From Prochlorococcus sp. AG-402-A04 (lineage in GTDB: Bacteria > Cyanobacteriota > Cyanobacteriia > PCC-6307 > Cyanobiaceae): a stretch of DNA of 64,000 bases. This document shows, one piece after another, positions 1 to 8,658 of the stretch (position 1 is the first letter of the stretch; each line of letters opens with the position of its first letter). The stretch lies in assembly GCA_003278045.1 (NCBI GenBank), contig QCHG01000006.1, positions 1-64,000 on the forward strand. The letters run 5' to 3'. Below the pieces are notes generated by a model. It saw only the letters and a list, made by a program, of their open reading frames with translations, ran no database searches and was not told the DNA's origin. The position numbers were made by a program, and so were the translations under genes.

Positions 1-158
1 CCTAATTTTTCTAATTTATTAGTTTCATCGTTTTTAACTAAATCAGATCCTGAAACTGTACAACCTTTTTTAAGTAAACCCATTGCTAATGCTGACATCC
101 CAATGCCTCCAATCCCAATAAAATGATAATGACTTTTCAAAAGTAATTTTTTATCCAA
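1..158 (-). CDS. murC: UDP-N-acetylmuramate--L-alanine ligase (MurC), N-terminal part only
   Basis: Only the first 52 codons are inside the window; the gene runs off the left edge. The translation from a TTG start at 158 begins [18 protein letters not shown] and continues [14 protein letters not shown], the nucleotide-binding glycine loop that opens MurC proteins, followed by a GSDL motif. MurC adds L-alanine to UDP-MurNAc in the cytoplasm, the first peptide step of peptidoglycan synthesis. It is divergent from gap2, with 192 bp of AT-rich DNA between them that must hold both promoters. No ATG is available close by in frame, so TTG is the best start. The family is assigned from a short stretch, but the motif is typical; MurC is much more likely than another Mur ligase because of the [11 protein letters not shown] pattern. 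Confidence 0.85.
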   Translation of the reverse strand, partial: MDKKLLLKSHYHFIGIGGIGMSALAMGLLKKGCTVSGSDLVKNDETNKLEKL

Positions 159-285
159 TGTTTATCTTTTACTTAAATCAAAATAACTTCTAGGTAAAAT
201 TTTGCTATTTTTTCTTAAAAAAAAATGTTTTTTTCCTCGAATTAATACAAAACTAGACTTATTTGCTTAATAAATCAAAAAAACC

Positions 286-314
286 TTACGTTATTGCACA
301 AAATTCAGTATGAT
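286..314 (+). promoter_or_regulatory. Candidate sigma-70 promoter of gap2
   Basis: A TATGAT at 309-314 is a good -10 match. TTACGT at 286-291 sits 17 bp upstream as a weak -35. This leaves about 30 nt of leader before the gap2 ATG at 351. This is pattern matching in very AT-rich DNA, so it is tentative. Confidence 0.35.
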
Positions 315-350
315 CAGCAACTTAGGTTAATCATTTAGAAATTATTAGTT

Positions 351-1373
351 ATGACTTTGCGTGTTGCAATTAACGGCTTTGGCAGAATTGGTCGAAACTT
401 TATGCGTTGTTGGCTTAGTAGAGGGGCTTACACCAATATTGAAGTAGTCGGAATTAACGTTACATCAGATCCTAAGACTAATGCTCATCTACTAAAATAT
501 GACTCAGTCCTTGGTCAACTTGATGGTGTTGATATTCAATATACTGATAATACTTTTGTAATTAATAACAAGACAATTAAATGTTTCTCTGATAGAAACC
601 CAATGAATCTTCCTTGGAAAGACTGGGGTGTAGATTTGGTTATTGAATCTACTGGAGTATTTAATACAGACGTAGGAGCAAGTAAGCATTTAGAGGTAGG
701 AGCAAAAAAAGTTATTTTAACTGCTCCTGGTAAAGGCGATGGCGTTGGAACCTATGTAGTTGGAGTTAATGCTGATACATATAAACACAATGATTATAAT
801 ATTTTGAGTAATGCTAGTTGTACAACGAACTGTTTGGCTCCAGTAGTTAAAGTTTTAGACCAAACTTTTGGCATTAACAAAGGTTTGATGACTACAATTC
901 ATAGTTATACAGGGGATCAAAGAATTTTAGATAATAGTCATAGAGATCTAAGAAGGGCTAGAGCTGCTGCTACAAACATCGTTCCTACTTCTACAGGTGC
1001 TGCGAAAGCAGTAGCACTGGTATACCCAGAAATGAAAGGCAAATTAACAGGAATTGCAATGAGAGTTCCAACGCCTAACGTTTCAGCAGTAGATTTTGTT
1101 TTTGAATCTTCTAAATCTGTTACAGCTGAAGAAGTCAATAATGCTCTCAAGGAAGCATCTCTAAGCTCAATGAAAGGCATTATTAAGTATGGTGATGAAC
1201 CATTAGTGTCAAGCGATTATGCAGGTACAAATGAATCCTCAATTGTTGATAGTGACCTTACTATGTGTATCGGAGATAACCTTGTAAAAGTCCTTGCATG
1301 GTATGACAATGAGTGGGGTTATAGTCAGAGAGTTGTAGATTTAGCAGAGATTGTTGCTAAGAATTGGGAGTAA
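351..1373 (+). CDS. gap2: NAD(P)-dependent glyceraldehyde-3-phosphate dehydrogenase, Calvin-cycle type (Gap2)
   Basis: The 340-residue protein has full family length. The N-terminal Rossmann loop is INGFGRIGR (residues 8-16). The catalytic cysteine is C157 in [12 protein letters not shown] and its partner histidine is H184 in [10 protein letters not shown]. The C-terminus has the usual [11 protein letters not shown]. Gap2 enzymes of cyanobacteria reduce 1,3-bisphosphoglycerate with NADPH in the Calvin cycle; assignment to Gap2 rather than glycolytic Gap1 follows from overall resemblance (for example the NAHLLKYDS stretch) and from its being the standard gene beside murC/thiL in picocyanobacteria. 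It is cytoplasmic. Its stop codon abuts the stop of convergent thiL. Start is the ATG at 351; no strong Shine-Dalgarno is visible, as is common here. Confidence 0.97.
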   Translation: MTLRVAINGFGRIGRNFMRCWLSRGAYTNIEVVGINVTSDPKTNAHLLKYDSVLGQLDGVDIQYTDNTFVINNKTIKCFSDRNPMNLPWKDWGVDLVIESTGVFNTDVGASKHLEVGAKKVILTAPGKGDGVGTYVVGVNADTYKHNDYNILSNASCTTNCLAPVVKVLDQTFGINKGLMTTIHSYTGDQRILDNSHRDLRRARAAATNIVPTSTGAAKAVALVYPEMKGKLTGIAMRVPTPNVSAVDFVFESSKSVTAEEVNNALKEASLSSMKGIIKYGDEPLVSSDYAGTNESSIVDSDLTMCIGDNLVKVLAWYDNEWGYSQRVVDLAEIVAKNWE

Positions 1374-2360
1374 CTAAAAGTGTTTGAAAGGTGTGTTATT
1401 AAATAATTTGTTTTTTTTATTATCATTAAATTCTATTGATGGTTCACCATCAGCAAAAAAACCAATCTCGTTAATATCTTTATCAAGTTTAGATAAATTT
1501 TTTGCCCATTTTTTTGGTAATGAGAAAACCAATTCATAATCTTCACCTCCAAAAAAATAATATTCGTCCCATTTATCTCCTTTAGGCCAATCCTTATCTT
1601 TAGGTATTTTCCCATAATTTATTATCGCTTTACAGTTGCTTGCTATTGCTAAATCTTGTAAGGCTTGAAATAGACCATCGCTGCTATCAGTGCATCCTAT
1701 TCTCCTTATTTTTTTATTGGAGCGAGTTTTGAGGAGATTATTTAGAAAATTTGGATACACTTTAGGGCGACAAAAATGTTCAATGGACTTAATGATTAAT
1801 CTTTCATTAAGAGAAAATTTATTATCGAAATTAATTTTATTTTGTATCAAAAATCCAAGTTTGCTAAGACCATGAATTCCTGTAGTTAAGATTATCTCAC
1901 CTGGTTTACATGCGTTTCTTCGTAATTCAAGTTCACCTTGAATTCCAAAGGCCGTAATTGAAATGATTTTTTCATCTCCCTTTGAGCAATCTCCCCCTAG
2001 AATTACCCCTCCATATTCTTTTAATGCTTTATTTATTCCTTTGTATAGTTCTTCAACCCAAATCCACTCAGTTCTAGGAGGTAGAACTAGGCTTATTGTA
2101 ATACCAATAGTTTTCTTGCTTCCACTAGATAATAAGTCAGAAATGTTGCTTATAACTGCTTTCCACCCAAGGTCCCTAGGACAAATGGTAATGTCATTGA
2201 AATGAACATTTTCTACCAAAGAATCAGTATTAACAAGTAAATTTTCATTTTTAGTTTTGATTAAAGCGCAATCATCTGAAGTTTGGTTTTGAGGCATAAA
2301 TTTTCCTAGCCTATTTATTAATTCTTTTTCTCCTATATCTTCTAATATTTCTTTATGCAT
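1374..2360 (-). CDS. thiL: Thiamine-monophosphate kinase (ThiL)
   Basis: The 328-residue protein phosphorylates thiamine monophosphate to thiamine pyrophosphate, the last step of cofactor synthesis. Visible ThiL features are the N-terminal SDDCALI metal/ATP acidic motif, the NTDSLVENVHF segment, the glycine-rich VILGGDCSKGD and the C-terminal FGGEDYELVFSLP motif. Its start at 2360 overlaps the 3' end of the upstream cyclophilin gene by 8 nt, so the two are probably one transcript with coupled translation. It is convergent with gap2, with no gap. The family length is about 320-330 residues, so the gene is intact. A second thiamine-linked gene, thiO, lies far away at 25.6-26.7 kb. Confidence 0.95.
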   Translation of the reverse strand: MHKEILEDIGEKELINRLGKFMPQNQTSDDCALIKTKNENLLVNTDSLVENVHFNDITICPRDLGWKAVISNISDLLSSGSKKTIGITISLVLPPRTEWIWVEELYKGINKALKEYGGVILGGDCSKGDEKIISITAFGIQGELELRRNACKPGEIILTTGIHGLSKLGFLIQNKINFDNKFSLNERLIIKSIEHFCRPKVYPNFLNNLLKTRSNKKIRRIGCTDSSDGLFQALQDLAIASNCKAIINYGKIPKDKDWPKGDKWDEYYFFGGEDYELVFSLPKKWAKNLSKLDKDINEIGFFADGEPSIEFNDNKKNKLFNNTPFKHF

Positions 2361-3444
2361 TTAATTTGAGGTTTTCAATCCCTTCTAAAACATCAATTGA
2401 AATTATTGTGTCATCTTTAGTAAGCTCTTCTAATACATCAAATCCATCTACAACGTAACCAAAGGCAGCATTCCTACCGTCAATTAAATTGCGACCTGCT
2501 GGATTTAATTCTGCTTCATATAAAAAGAAGAAAAATTGCGATGAGCCATCATCAACTGCGGTATTTGAATGTGACCATCCTAGAGTTCCAAGTGTTGCAA
2601 AAGGTAATGTCGGCGTCTCTGTGTAAAGACCTAAATCTTCAAAAGTTTGATTATAAAAAGTATCTTTTTCATCAGGAATTCTAATTTCTAAGGGAACGTG
2701 GCGTTCTTCGTTTGTCTCAGGATCTAAGTAACCAATATCTTCCCCAATTGGATCACCTGTTTGCAGTACAAAAAATTCTTCTGCTCTGTTGATAGGCAAA
2801 TCTTTGTAGAAATTTTTTGAAGATAAATCTATAAATGCTCCTGCTGTAAGTGGTGCGTTAAATCCATCAACAATAGCTTGCATATCACCTTTGGAGGTTT
2901 TTATATTGACTTTTGCTCTGCCAAGTAATCTTGGTAAATTATCAAATTCCTGGGGAATAGAGTATGGAAATTCATTTGGTAGAAAATATTCTTCTAATCC
3001 ACCTATTTTATCTAAAGCATCTCTTCGGGTCGTTATAAATGAGTATTTATCTTTTGATTTTGAGAAATCTTGAAGACTATCAAAATTTTCTTTGAGCTCT
3101 AAAAATGTGTTTTCAGCAATTTTCTTTTTATCGTTTGGCAATTCTTGAATAATTTTACTCTGGTATTTTTTTAGTAAAGATTGACATTTTGTAACAGTTT
3201 TCGTAAGAGCGGGCCATCTTCCTCCTCTTACAAGGTCACTAGTGTCTTCTAATTTGTGTTGAAGTTCTTGCAACTCAAATTGCTTGATAGGGAGAGCGTT
3301 TCTGAGGATTGCACTAGGGTCTTTTACTGCATTTCCAGTAGGTAAATCAGCTAATACTTGAATAGGTTTTAAGAGAAAAACCTGTAAAATTACAATAAAT
3401 AGAATTAAAAAAAGTTTGTTCTGATTTGATAAGAATTTTTGCAT
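2353..3444 (-). CDS. Secreted/lumenal cyclophilin-type peptidyl-prolyl isomerase (TLP40-like)
   Basis: The 363-residue protein starts with a lysine-poor hydrophobic segment (residues about 10-31) ending in VLADLP, a convincing signal peptide with cleavage near A32. An alpha-helical region with QELQHKLED-type heptads follows (about 40-150). The C-terminal half is a cyclophilin domain (about 180-355), with the recognisable [11 protein letters not shown] and [14 protein letters not shown] segments. The architecture of an N-terminal helical domain plus a C-terminal cyclophilin is that of thylakoid-lumen TLP40/CYP38 relatives, which act in photosystem II assembly; that role is inferred. The active site is divergent compared with classic cyclophilins, as in TLP40. 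It overlaps thiL by 8 nt and is divergent from efp, whose start is 44 bp away. Confidence 0.85.
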   Translation of the reverse strand: MQKFLSNQNKLFLILFIVILQVFLLKPIQVLADLPTGNAVKDPSAILRNALPIKQFELQELQHKLEDTSDLVRGGRWPALTKTVTKCQSLLKKYQSKIIQELPNDKKKIAENTFLELKENFDSLQDFSKSKDKYSFITTRRDALDKIGGLEEYFLPNEFPYSIPQEFDNLPRLLGRAKVNIKTSKGDMQAIVDGFNAPLTAGAFIDLSSKNFYKDLPINRAEEFFVLQTGDPIGEDIGYLDPETNEERHVPLEIRIPDEKDTFYNQTFEDLGLYTETPTLPFATLGTLGWSHSNTAVDDGSSQFFFFLYEAELNPAGRNLIDGRNAAFGYVVDGFDVLEELTKDDTIISIDVLEGIENLKLNA

Positions 3445-3487
3445 AGCACTCTTGCAGGTTTATGATCCTTGGGGATGTAATACAGGA

Positions 3488-4048
3488 ATGATTTCCAGTA
3501 ACGATTTTCGCACAGGTACTACCATCGAATTGGATGGACAAGTTTGGCGTGTTGTAGAATTTCTACATGTCAAGCCTGGCAAGGGTTCTGCTTTCGTGCG
3601 AACAAAATTAAAATCAGTTCAAAGCGGCAACGTGGTTGAAAAAACTTTTCGAGCCGGAGAATCAGTACAGCAGGCTATCCTTGAGAAGTCTAACCTGCAG
3701 CATACTTATGTGGAGTCTGGTGATTATGTTTTTATGGACATGACAAGTTTTGAAGAGACAAGACTCACCTCTCAACAAATCGGTAAAGGTGCAAAATATT
3801 TAAAAGAGGGAATGGAAGTTAATGTAATTTTTCATAATGGTAAAGTTTTAGAAGTAGAACTTCCAATATCTATTACTTTGAAAGTTACAGAGACTGATCC
3901 TGGAGTTAAAGGTGATACTGCTAGTGGGGGCACGAAACCAGCTATTCTAGAAACAGGTGCTCAAGTTATGGTTCCTTTATTTATTTCTGTGGGAGAAATG
4001 ATTAAAGTTGATACTCGTAATGACAGTTATCTTGGACGTGAAAATTAA
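3488..4048 (+). CDS. efp: Translation elongation factor P (EF-P)
   Basis: The 186-residue protein begins [20 protein letters not shown], the canonical EF-P start, so the ATG at 3488 is chosen. An upstream in-frame ATG at 3452 would add 12 residues that do not fit the family. EF-P binds stalled ribosomes and helps form proline-proline peptide bonds. The KOW-like domain carries the loop [11 protein letters not shown], whose lysine is the usual tip residue; the OB domains follow and include [18 protein letters not shown], the EF-P signature. The last base of the stop codon is the first base of the accB ATG (TAATG), so efp and accB are translationally coupled. This pairing is typical of cyanobacteria. 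Confidence 0.97.
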   Translation: MISSNDFRTGTTIELDGQVWRVVEFLHVKPGKGSAFVRTKLKSVQSGNVVEKTFRAGESVQQAILEKSNLQHTYVESGDYVFMDMTSFEETRLTSQQIGKGAKYLKEGMEVNVIFHNGKVLEVELPISITLKVTETDPGVKGDTASGGTKPAILETGAQVMVPLFISVGEMIKVDTRNDSYLGREN

Positions 4049-4554
4049 TGGCTATGAAATTAGATCATGATGACTTAGATCGCTTAATAGAGAAAATCTC
4101 TACAAGTGATATACAAGAGTTCTCGCTAGAGGGAGAAGATTTTAAACTCGAAATAAAAAGGAACGTATTTGATCAGAATCAAGTTATTAATAATTTAGTT
4201 TCTAAAACTTCATTTGATAAGCAGACAATTGCTAATCAAAAAACTATTAATGATAATATCCCAGTTGTTAATGAGCCTGAAGCAGCTCAGGTGGCACCCC
4301 CAGGACGTTCTGATCTAACTGAAATTACTTCTCCTATGGTTGGAACATTTTATAGGGCTGCAGCGCCTGGTGAAGAGCCATTTGTTGAAATAGGTAATAA
4401 TGTTAAGGTCGGTCAAACTATTTGTATTTTGGAAGCAATGAAGTTAATGAATGAAATTGAATCTGAATTTAATGCTGAAATAGTAGAGATTCTCGTTGAA
4501 AATGGAACACCAGTTGAATTTGGTCAAGTTTTAATGCGTGTTAAGCAGTCTTGA
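4048..4554 (+). CDS. accB: Biotin carboxyl carrier protein of acetyl-CoA carboxylase (BCCP)
   Basis: The 168-residue protein has an N-terminal helical segment, a linker rich in P/A/V/N (about 55-90), and a C-terminal biotinyl domain starting near ITSPMVGTFYR. The biotinylated lysine is K132 in ILEAMKLMNEI. The domain shuttles CO2 between biotin carboxylase (accC at 50.1-51.4 kb in this window) and the carboxyltransferase in fatty-acid synthesis. Its start overlaps the efp stop by one base. Its 3' end overlaps the convergent pdxA gene by 24 nt, so the last eight codons are read on both strands. Length and motif are normal for the family. Confidence 0.97.
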   Translation: MAMKLDHDDLDRLIEKISTSDIQEFSLEGEDFKLEIKRNVFDQNQVINNLVSKTSFDKQTIANQKTINDNIPVVNEPEAAQVAPPGRSDLTEITSPMVGTFYRAAAPGEEPFVEIGNNVKVGQTICILEAMKLMNEIESEFNAEIVEILVENGTPVEFGQVLMRVKQS

Positions 4555-5565
4555 ATTGTTTGTCATTTCTACAGCAGCTTTAATAGCCTCAATCATGCTC
4601 TGAGATTGAGCAATTCCTTTGCCAGCAATATCAAATCCTGTTCCATGATCTGGAGATGTTCTTATAAAAGGTAAACCGATTGTGGTATTGACCGAGTAAT
4701 TAAGAGCTATCACTTTCATTGGTATTAAACCTTGATCATGATACATAGCAAGAATGCCATCATGCTTTTCGGCATTTTTGTCATTCCATGCTTTTACCGA
4801 AGAATTCCAGCAGCTGTCTGGTGATAAAGGGCCTAATAATTTAATACCTTTATGCTTTTTATTCCAAGTAATTAATGCATTATTGAGCCAATCTCTCTCT
4901 TCATGACCTAATATACCCTCTTCGCCGGCGTGAGGGTTTAATCCTGCTACTCTTAAACTAGGGTTGTCAGTATAGCTATTACAAAAATCTCTGAAAAGAT
5001 CCAATTTAGAGTGGATTAATTCTGTAGTTAATTTCTTGGGAACCTCAGAAAGGGCTATGTGGGTTGTAGCCAGTAAAGTATTAAATCTCCAACCTGTAAT
5101 TGGTGATTTCGCTGTGAATAACATTCCAACGTTTTTTGCTCCACATGATTTCGCAAGTACTTCAGTTTGGCCAGAGAAGTAATGACCTGCTAAAGACCAT
5201 GATTTCTTGCAAATTGGTCCAGTTACAAGTGCTGAATTAGGAGATTGTTTTACAATTTCTATTGCTTTTGTTAAATATTGGAAACTTGAATTACCGTAAC
5301 TTGATTTAGGTTCATTATGTGATGAAGAAATTTCGAGATCATGTATCTTTAAATTTTCAGGATTTGCAAGTTTATTTAACCCTAAGGATCTAAGATGTTT
5401 ATATGTTTTTTGTAGATTTTTTTTTGATCCAACAATTGTATAGTCAATATTTTCTGGTATCTCAGTAGAAAAAAGTGCTTTTAAGATTATTTCAGGTCCA
5501 ATACCTGACTCATCTCCCACACTTAATACTACTTTCAGCAGTTTGTTTGTATTTTGAAAATTCAT
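4531..5565 (-). CDS. pdxA: 4-hydroxythreonine-4-phosphate dehydrogenase (PdxA)
   Basis: The 344-residue protein carries PdxA hallmarks: VGDESGIGPEI near the N-terminus, ALVTGPICKKS in the middle, the metal-binding histidine motifs GLNPHAGEEG and AMYHDQGLIPMK, and the C-terminal FIRTSPDHGTGFDIAG. PdxA oxidises 4-phosphohydroxy-L-threonine in the DXP-dependent route to pyridoxal phosphate. It is cytoplasmic. Its 3' end overlaps accB by 24 nt in convergent orientation. The upstream neighbour on the same strand (5587-6465) is 21 bp away and likely co-transcribed. Start ATG at 5565 gives normal length. Confidence 0.96.
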   Translation of the reverse strand: MNFQNTNKLLKVVLSVGDESGIGPEIILKALFSTEIPENIDYTIVGSKKNLQKTYKHLRSLGLNKLANPENLKIHDLEISSSHNEPKSSYGNSSFQYLTKAIEIVKQSPNSALVTGPICKKSWSLAGHYFSGQTEVLAKSCGAKNVGMLFTAKSPITGWRFNTLLATTHIALSEVPKKLTTELIHSKLDLFRDFCNSYTDNPSLRVAGLNPHAGEEGILGHEERDWLNNALITWNKKHKGIKLLGPLSPDSCWNSSVKAWNDKNAEKHDGILAMYHDQGLIPMKVIALNYSVNTTIGLPFIRTSPDHGTGFDIAGKGIAQSQSMIEAIKAAVEMTNNSRLLNTH

Positions 5566-5586
5566 AAAAAGTCTTTAAGTTGATTT

Positions 5587-6465
5587 TTAACTAATCGGAT
5601 AGCAATTTTTAAGGCCTATTTTATAGTTTTTATAAATCAGTTTATATCCAAGTGTTTCGCATAAAAGTTTGTTCGAAATTCTTCTATTTTCCATCCAAAA
5701 AGATTGAGCGATAGGTGATAATTCATCTTTTGCTTCTTCAAATAATATTGGCTTTGGCATTGTTAAACCAAGTAAATCGTAGCAATACTGAATAACTTCT
5801 ATCTGAGAACAGGGTTCATCATCTGCAATATTAATGATTTGGTGAAACTTTAAACAATTTTTATTTTGTAATAAGTAAATAATCGCGTGAGTAATATCAG
5901 CAACATGAACTCTTGAAAAGACTTGAGCTTTTTTTAAGATAACTCGAATTTTTTGATTTTTGATTGCTTCAAACGTGGATCTTCCTGGTCCATAGATGCC
6001 AGGCAATCTAAAAATTTGCACGGGCAAAGTGGATTCAATCCATTTTTTTTCGCAATTTAATCTATTAAGACTTCTTTTTTGAAAAGGCTTAGGCTGATCT
6101 ATCTCAGAAACCCAACCACCTCCAGTGTTTCCATAAACTCCAGTGGTAGATAAGTATCCAACCCATTCAAGGGATAAATCTTCTAATTTACTTTTAAGGC
6201 TTTTTAATACAGGATCGTTGCCATTTTTGTCAGGAGGTATGCAACTAAGAATATGCGTGACTCCATCAAAAATTTCTTCATCAGGAATCATATTGTTTTC
6301 ACTGTTGAAAATAAAACTATTTGGATCTTTGCTTACAGATCTTGAGCTTGTAAGAACAGTGCAACCGAATTTTCTAATAGTTTTTGCAAAAAAACTTCCG
6401 CTGAAACCACATCCCAAGATTAAAAATTTATTTTTTTTCCCGAGTAAACTTGCAGGTTTTTTCAT
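5587..6465 (-). CDS. NAD-dependent epimerase/dehydratase-like protein (atypical SDR)
   Basis: The 292-residue protein has a Rossmann nucleotide loop ILGCGFSGSFFAK (about 17-29). A second motif, LSTTGVYGNTGGGWVSE, contains the SDR-like tyrosine (YG) region, and IFRLPGIYGPGRS is typical of extended-SDR/YeeZ-like proteins. Family members act on nucleotide sugars or are of unknown substrate; no specific reaction can be deduced. It lies just upstream of pdxA on the same strand with a 21-bp gap. The start ATG at 6465 follows a short AT-rich gap from the divergent small gene at 6498. Members of this type are present across picocyanobacteria, so I treat it as core. Confidence 0.75.
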   Translation of the reverse strand: MKKPASLLGKKNKFLILGCGFSGSFFAKTIRKFGCTVLTSSRSVSKDPNSFIFNSENNMIPDEEIFDGVTHILSCIPPDKNGNDPVLKSLKSKLEDLSLEWVGYLSTTGVYGNTGGGWVSEIDQPKPFQKRSLNRLNCEKKWIESTLPVQIFRLPGIYGPGRSTFEAIKNQKIRVILKKAQVFSRVHVADITHAIIYLLQNKNCLKFHQIINIADDEPCSQIEVIQYCYDLLGLTMPKPILFEEAKDELSPIAQSFWMENRRISNKLLCETLGYKLIYKNYKIGLKNCYPIS

Positions 6466-6497
6466 GCTAGGTTAAAGTAGTACATATGTATTAATTG

Positions 6498-6728
6498 ATG
6501 ATGAAAACAGCTCTTAAGTCTGATTTAAAATCAAAAGCTTTTCTTGTTAGCAAAAGTTCCTCCCTTCTTATAGAGAAAGAAGTAAGTTTAGTTAATTTTA
6601 AATTCTACCAAAAGTTATTTGTCTTTCTTCTTTCATTTTCGACAATTTTAATATTCCCAGAATCGCCAAGAGAATTGGAAAATATATGTGAGAGTTATAA
6701 CTCTATAAAAGTATGTAATGTTTGGTAG
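6498..6728 (+). CDS. Small conserved-looking membrane protein of unknown function
   Basis: I do not recognise the family. The 76-residue product (ATG at 6498; a further ATG at 6501, and a TTG at 6495 is also in frame) has a basic, serine-rich N-terminal half and one hydrophobic segment, KLFVFLLSFSTILIFPE (about 38-54). A short cysteine-containing tail follows (ENICESYNSIKVCNVW). This predicts a single membrane-spanning protein or an uncleaved signal anchor, with two cysteines on one side that could form a disulphide. It is divergent from the epimerase gene (33 bp apart), and its stop directly abuts the stop of the convergent HNH gene. The tight fit between two genes supports real coding. Confidence 0.55.
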   Translation: MMKTALKSDLKSKAFLVSKSSSLLIEKEVSLVNFKFYQKLFVFLLSFSTILIFPESPRELENICESYNSIKVCNVW

Positions 6729-7130
6729 TCAAGCTGCTTTATATTCTGATTTATCTTTTATGTAATTTTTATTTTTAATCTTAAAATTAGGATTAGCCCA
6801 TTGTAGTAATCTAATAGCTAATCTTAAATCTCCTTCTAACCAAGCTCTTATAGCCATTGCTCTTCGAGGATCATAAAATTTTTGCCTTCTATACCAATAC
6901 AAAGCATTTTCATCTGATTTATCCCCATTACACGAAAGACACGCAGGGACACAGTTTTCTGTTGTACTTAAACCTCCTTGGCTTCTTGGTATTACATGGT
7001 CAATAGACTCAGATGGTTTTCCGCAGTATATACAACTTTTTCCTGTAAACTTATGAATAGATTTTCGCCATTGTCTAAATCTGAACTTAGGACATAAATC
7101 CTCTAAAAACACCGCATCATTAATATGCAT
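6729..7130 (-). CDS. HNH endonuclease family protein
   Basis: The 133-residue protein contains a complete HNH core. A zinc-binding pair (C33, C36 in CIYCGK) is followed by the catalytic D44-H45 in SIDHVIPRSQGG, then N59 in TTENC, and a second cysteine pair (C64, C67) in ACLSCNGDKSDE, where N68 is the last HNH residue. A basic C-terminal tail (RRAMAIRAWLEGDLRLAIRL) follows. This is the compact Zn-ribbon HNH type common in cyanobacteria as a stand-alone gene. The substrate is unknown; nicking of DNA is inferred from the fold. There is no intron, phage or restriction context beside it, so I do not call it a homing or restriction enzyme. Confidence 0.85.
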   Translation of the reverse strand: MHINDAVFLEDLCPKFRFRQWRKSIHKFTGKSCIYCGKPSESIDHVIPRSQGGLSTTENCVPACLSCNGDKSDENALYWYRRQKFYDPRRAMAIRAWLEGDLRLAIRLLQWANPNFKIKNKNYIKDKSEYKAA

Positions 7131-7293
7131 TCAGAATATTTAGTTAAATAAATAATGGCTTGAATATATTAAAAGTCAATATTTATTTATTTTTTTTTGC
7201 TTAAATTTGCTAGTAAAATTTGATTTAGTGTTTTTAGATACAAAATAGTATTTATTAAATTTAGCAAAAAATTTTATCTTTCTAAAACTTTAA

Positions 7294-7758
7294 TTAATAA
7301 CTATATCTATCAAGTGTTTCATCAGTAAATTCTTCAGAAATTTCTTCATTAGCTTCTTCTAATTCTTTTTCTAATTTTTTTCTTTTCTTTTCTCTATCTT
7401 TTGCTTCTTTTTCTTTTCTTTCTTCTTCTTTTTCTAAATCTCGTATTAGTTTTCTATTTGGATGAAGATTATCTAAATATTCAACGCAATAACTAAATTT
7501 TTCTCTTTCTCTTATAACTGTTTCAGTAATTTGAGCTGCTGCATTTTTAGGTGAAACTTTGAAAAACCCCCCCTTTTGTTTTTTTATATATGTGTAAGCT
7601 GCTTCCCAACTACTTTCATGGTCATTTCCGCCATCTCTCATAGTACAAAAAATTTCTGCTCCAAATGCACTTGCATTTACTCTTGGCATAGTAAGTGTTA
7701 GAGGAGCGAAAATTCCCAACGCTAATGGTATTAGTTTTTTCTTCTTTAATCTTTGCAT
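7294..7758 (-). CDS. Secreted protein with charged coiled coil, unknown function
   Basis: I do not recognise the family. The 154-residue product begins MQRLKKKKLIPLALGIFAPL and continues to a probable signal-peptidase site after VNASA (about 30). A globular segment with two cysteines follows (IFCTMRDGG and FSYCVEYL), about 60 residues apart and possibly disulphide-bonded. The C-terminal third is an extremely charged K/E/R helix (RDLEKEEERKEKEAKDRE and on), a likely single alpha-helix or coiled coil. The 163-bp gap upstream of the HNH gene is nearly pure A/T and shows nothing else. A periplasmic or lumenal location is inferred. Confidence 0.6.
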   Translation of the reverse strand: MQRLKKKKLIPLALGIFAPLTLTMPRVNASAFGAEIFCTMRDGGNDHESSWEAAYTYIKKQKGGFFKVSPKNAAAQITETVIREREKFSYCVEYLDNLHPNRKLIRDLEKEEERKEKEAKDREKKRKKLEKELEEANEEISEEFTDETLDRYSY

Positions 7759-7814
7759 TAGGCTTTTATCTACTATCTAAAAATATCTTTTATTGTGAAT
7801 ATGTCTATAGAAAT

Positions 7815-8336
7815 TTAAGATTTAATCACTCCAAATATATTCAAGCATTTCACAACTAAAGGAAGAATTAAGAGTACAGTAATCAATCTTACAGCGTGTA
7901 ATGTTGCAACTGCAGCCCCCACTCCGTATTCAGACCCTACAAGACTCATTCCACTAATTCCTCCTGGTGCAGCTCCTAGAATTGTTGTAATGATATCTAT
8001 ATTAAGTAATCTGCTTGTCCATAATCCAATTGCTAATCCAGTAATAACTAGAGTAAAAGTTATTAATATAGCTGGCTTCCATAAATTTTGAATATCAACT
8101 AATGAGTCTTTTGTTAATGAAGTACCAATGACCGTTCCAATTCCGATTTCTAAAATTGTTCTTGTACCTATTGGCCACTCTGCGATGTCGACTTTGCCAC
8201 TTATGCTAAGTATGCTTGAGCCTATTAAAGCACCTGCTAGAGGAGCTGCAGGAATACCCGTTTTTAGAGCTAAAGAGCCAATAATGCAACCTGCAAAAAG
8301 ATAATAGATTAGATTTATGTTAGGCATAAATTTCAT
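7815..8336 (-). CDS. AbrB-family (PF05145-type) membrane protein, half-size
   Basis: The 173-residue protein is almost entirely hydrophobic, with about five membrane segments. It carries the family signature GAAPGGISGMSLVGSEYGVG (about 121-140), followed by AAVATLHAVRLITVLLILPLVV. This matches one repeat of the AbrB/'ammonia monooxygenase-like' membrane family, whose bacterial members are usually about 350 residues with two such repeats. The single-repeat form could homodimerise. The name AbrB here is unrelated to the DNA-binding AbrB. Transport function is unknown. The start ATG at 8330-8336 region follows an AT-rich gap to the divergent small gene at 8451. Confidence 0.7.
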   Translation of the reverse strand: MKFMPNINLIYYLFAGCIIGSLALKTGIPAAPLAGALIGSSILSISGKVDIAEWPIGTRTILEIGIGTVIGTSLTKDSLVDIQNLWKPAILITFTLVITGLAIGLWTSRLLNIDIITTILGAAPGGISGMSLVGSEYGVGAAVATLHAVRLITVLLILPLVVKCLNIFGVIKS

Positions 8337-8450
8337 GGATGTTTGAACATAATATTAGAAAAAATTTTTTTTGTTTACATTTATAGTCAAATAATATTTT
8401 TAGTTTCCTCTCGTAATGTCCCCTTTTGTTGGCATAATATTAACTAAAGC

Positions 8451-8657
8451 ATGATTTTTATGTCTTCACAAATTTCTTACAAAGATAATAAAAGCCGAAT
8501 AAAGAAAAAATTATCTTTTTTTGAGGGTGGCCACCAGCTCGAAAAATTAGAGTTCGCCCTTGCGATAGCTCAAACTAAGGGTGATGAAAAAAAATCAATT
8601 GTTCTTAGAAAAAAGATTGTTGAATTAGGTGGAAACGTTGAAGAGCCAGGAACTTAA
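8451..8657 (+). CDS. Small conserved-looking basic protein, unknown
   Basis: The 68-residue product is soluble and charged. An N-terminal K/R-rich segment (NKSRIKKKLSFF) is followed by a helical stretch (LEKLEFALAIAQTKGDEKK) and ends GNVEEPGT. A second in-frame ATG at 8460 would give MSSQISYKDN and may be the true start, since the first three residues are hydrophobic and atypical. I do not recognise a family. The stop lies 1 nt from the stop of the convergent aminotransferase gene, leaving no room for noise and supporting a real gene. Upstream, 8341-8450 is AT-rich promoter-like DNA. Confidence 0.55.
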   Translation: MIFMSSQISYKDNKSRIKKKLSFFEGGHQLEKLEFALAIAQTKGDEKKSIVLRKKIVELGGNVEEPGT

Positions 8658-8658
8658 C

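Noticed and set aside
1963-2205. Open frames on the opposite strand of thiL, flv1, alaS, sufC and others
   Set aside because: They are shadows of well-supported genes, with unlikely composition and no family features.
3452-3487. Upstream ATG for EF-P
   Set aside because: [10 protein letters not shown] at 3488 is the conserved EF-P start.
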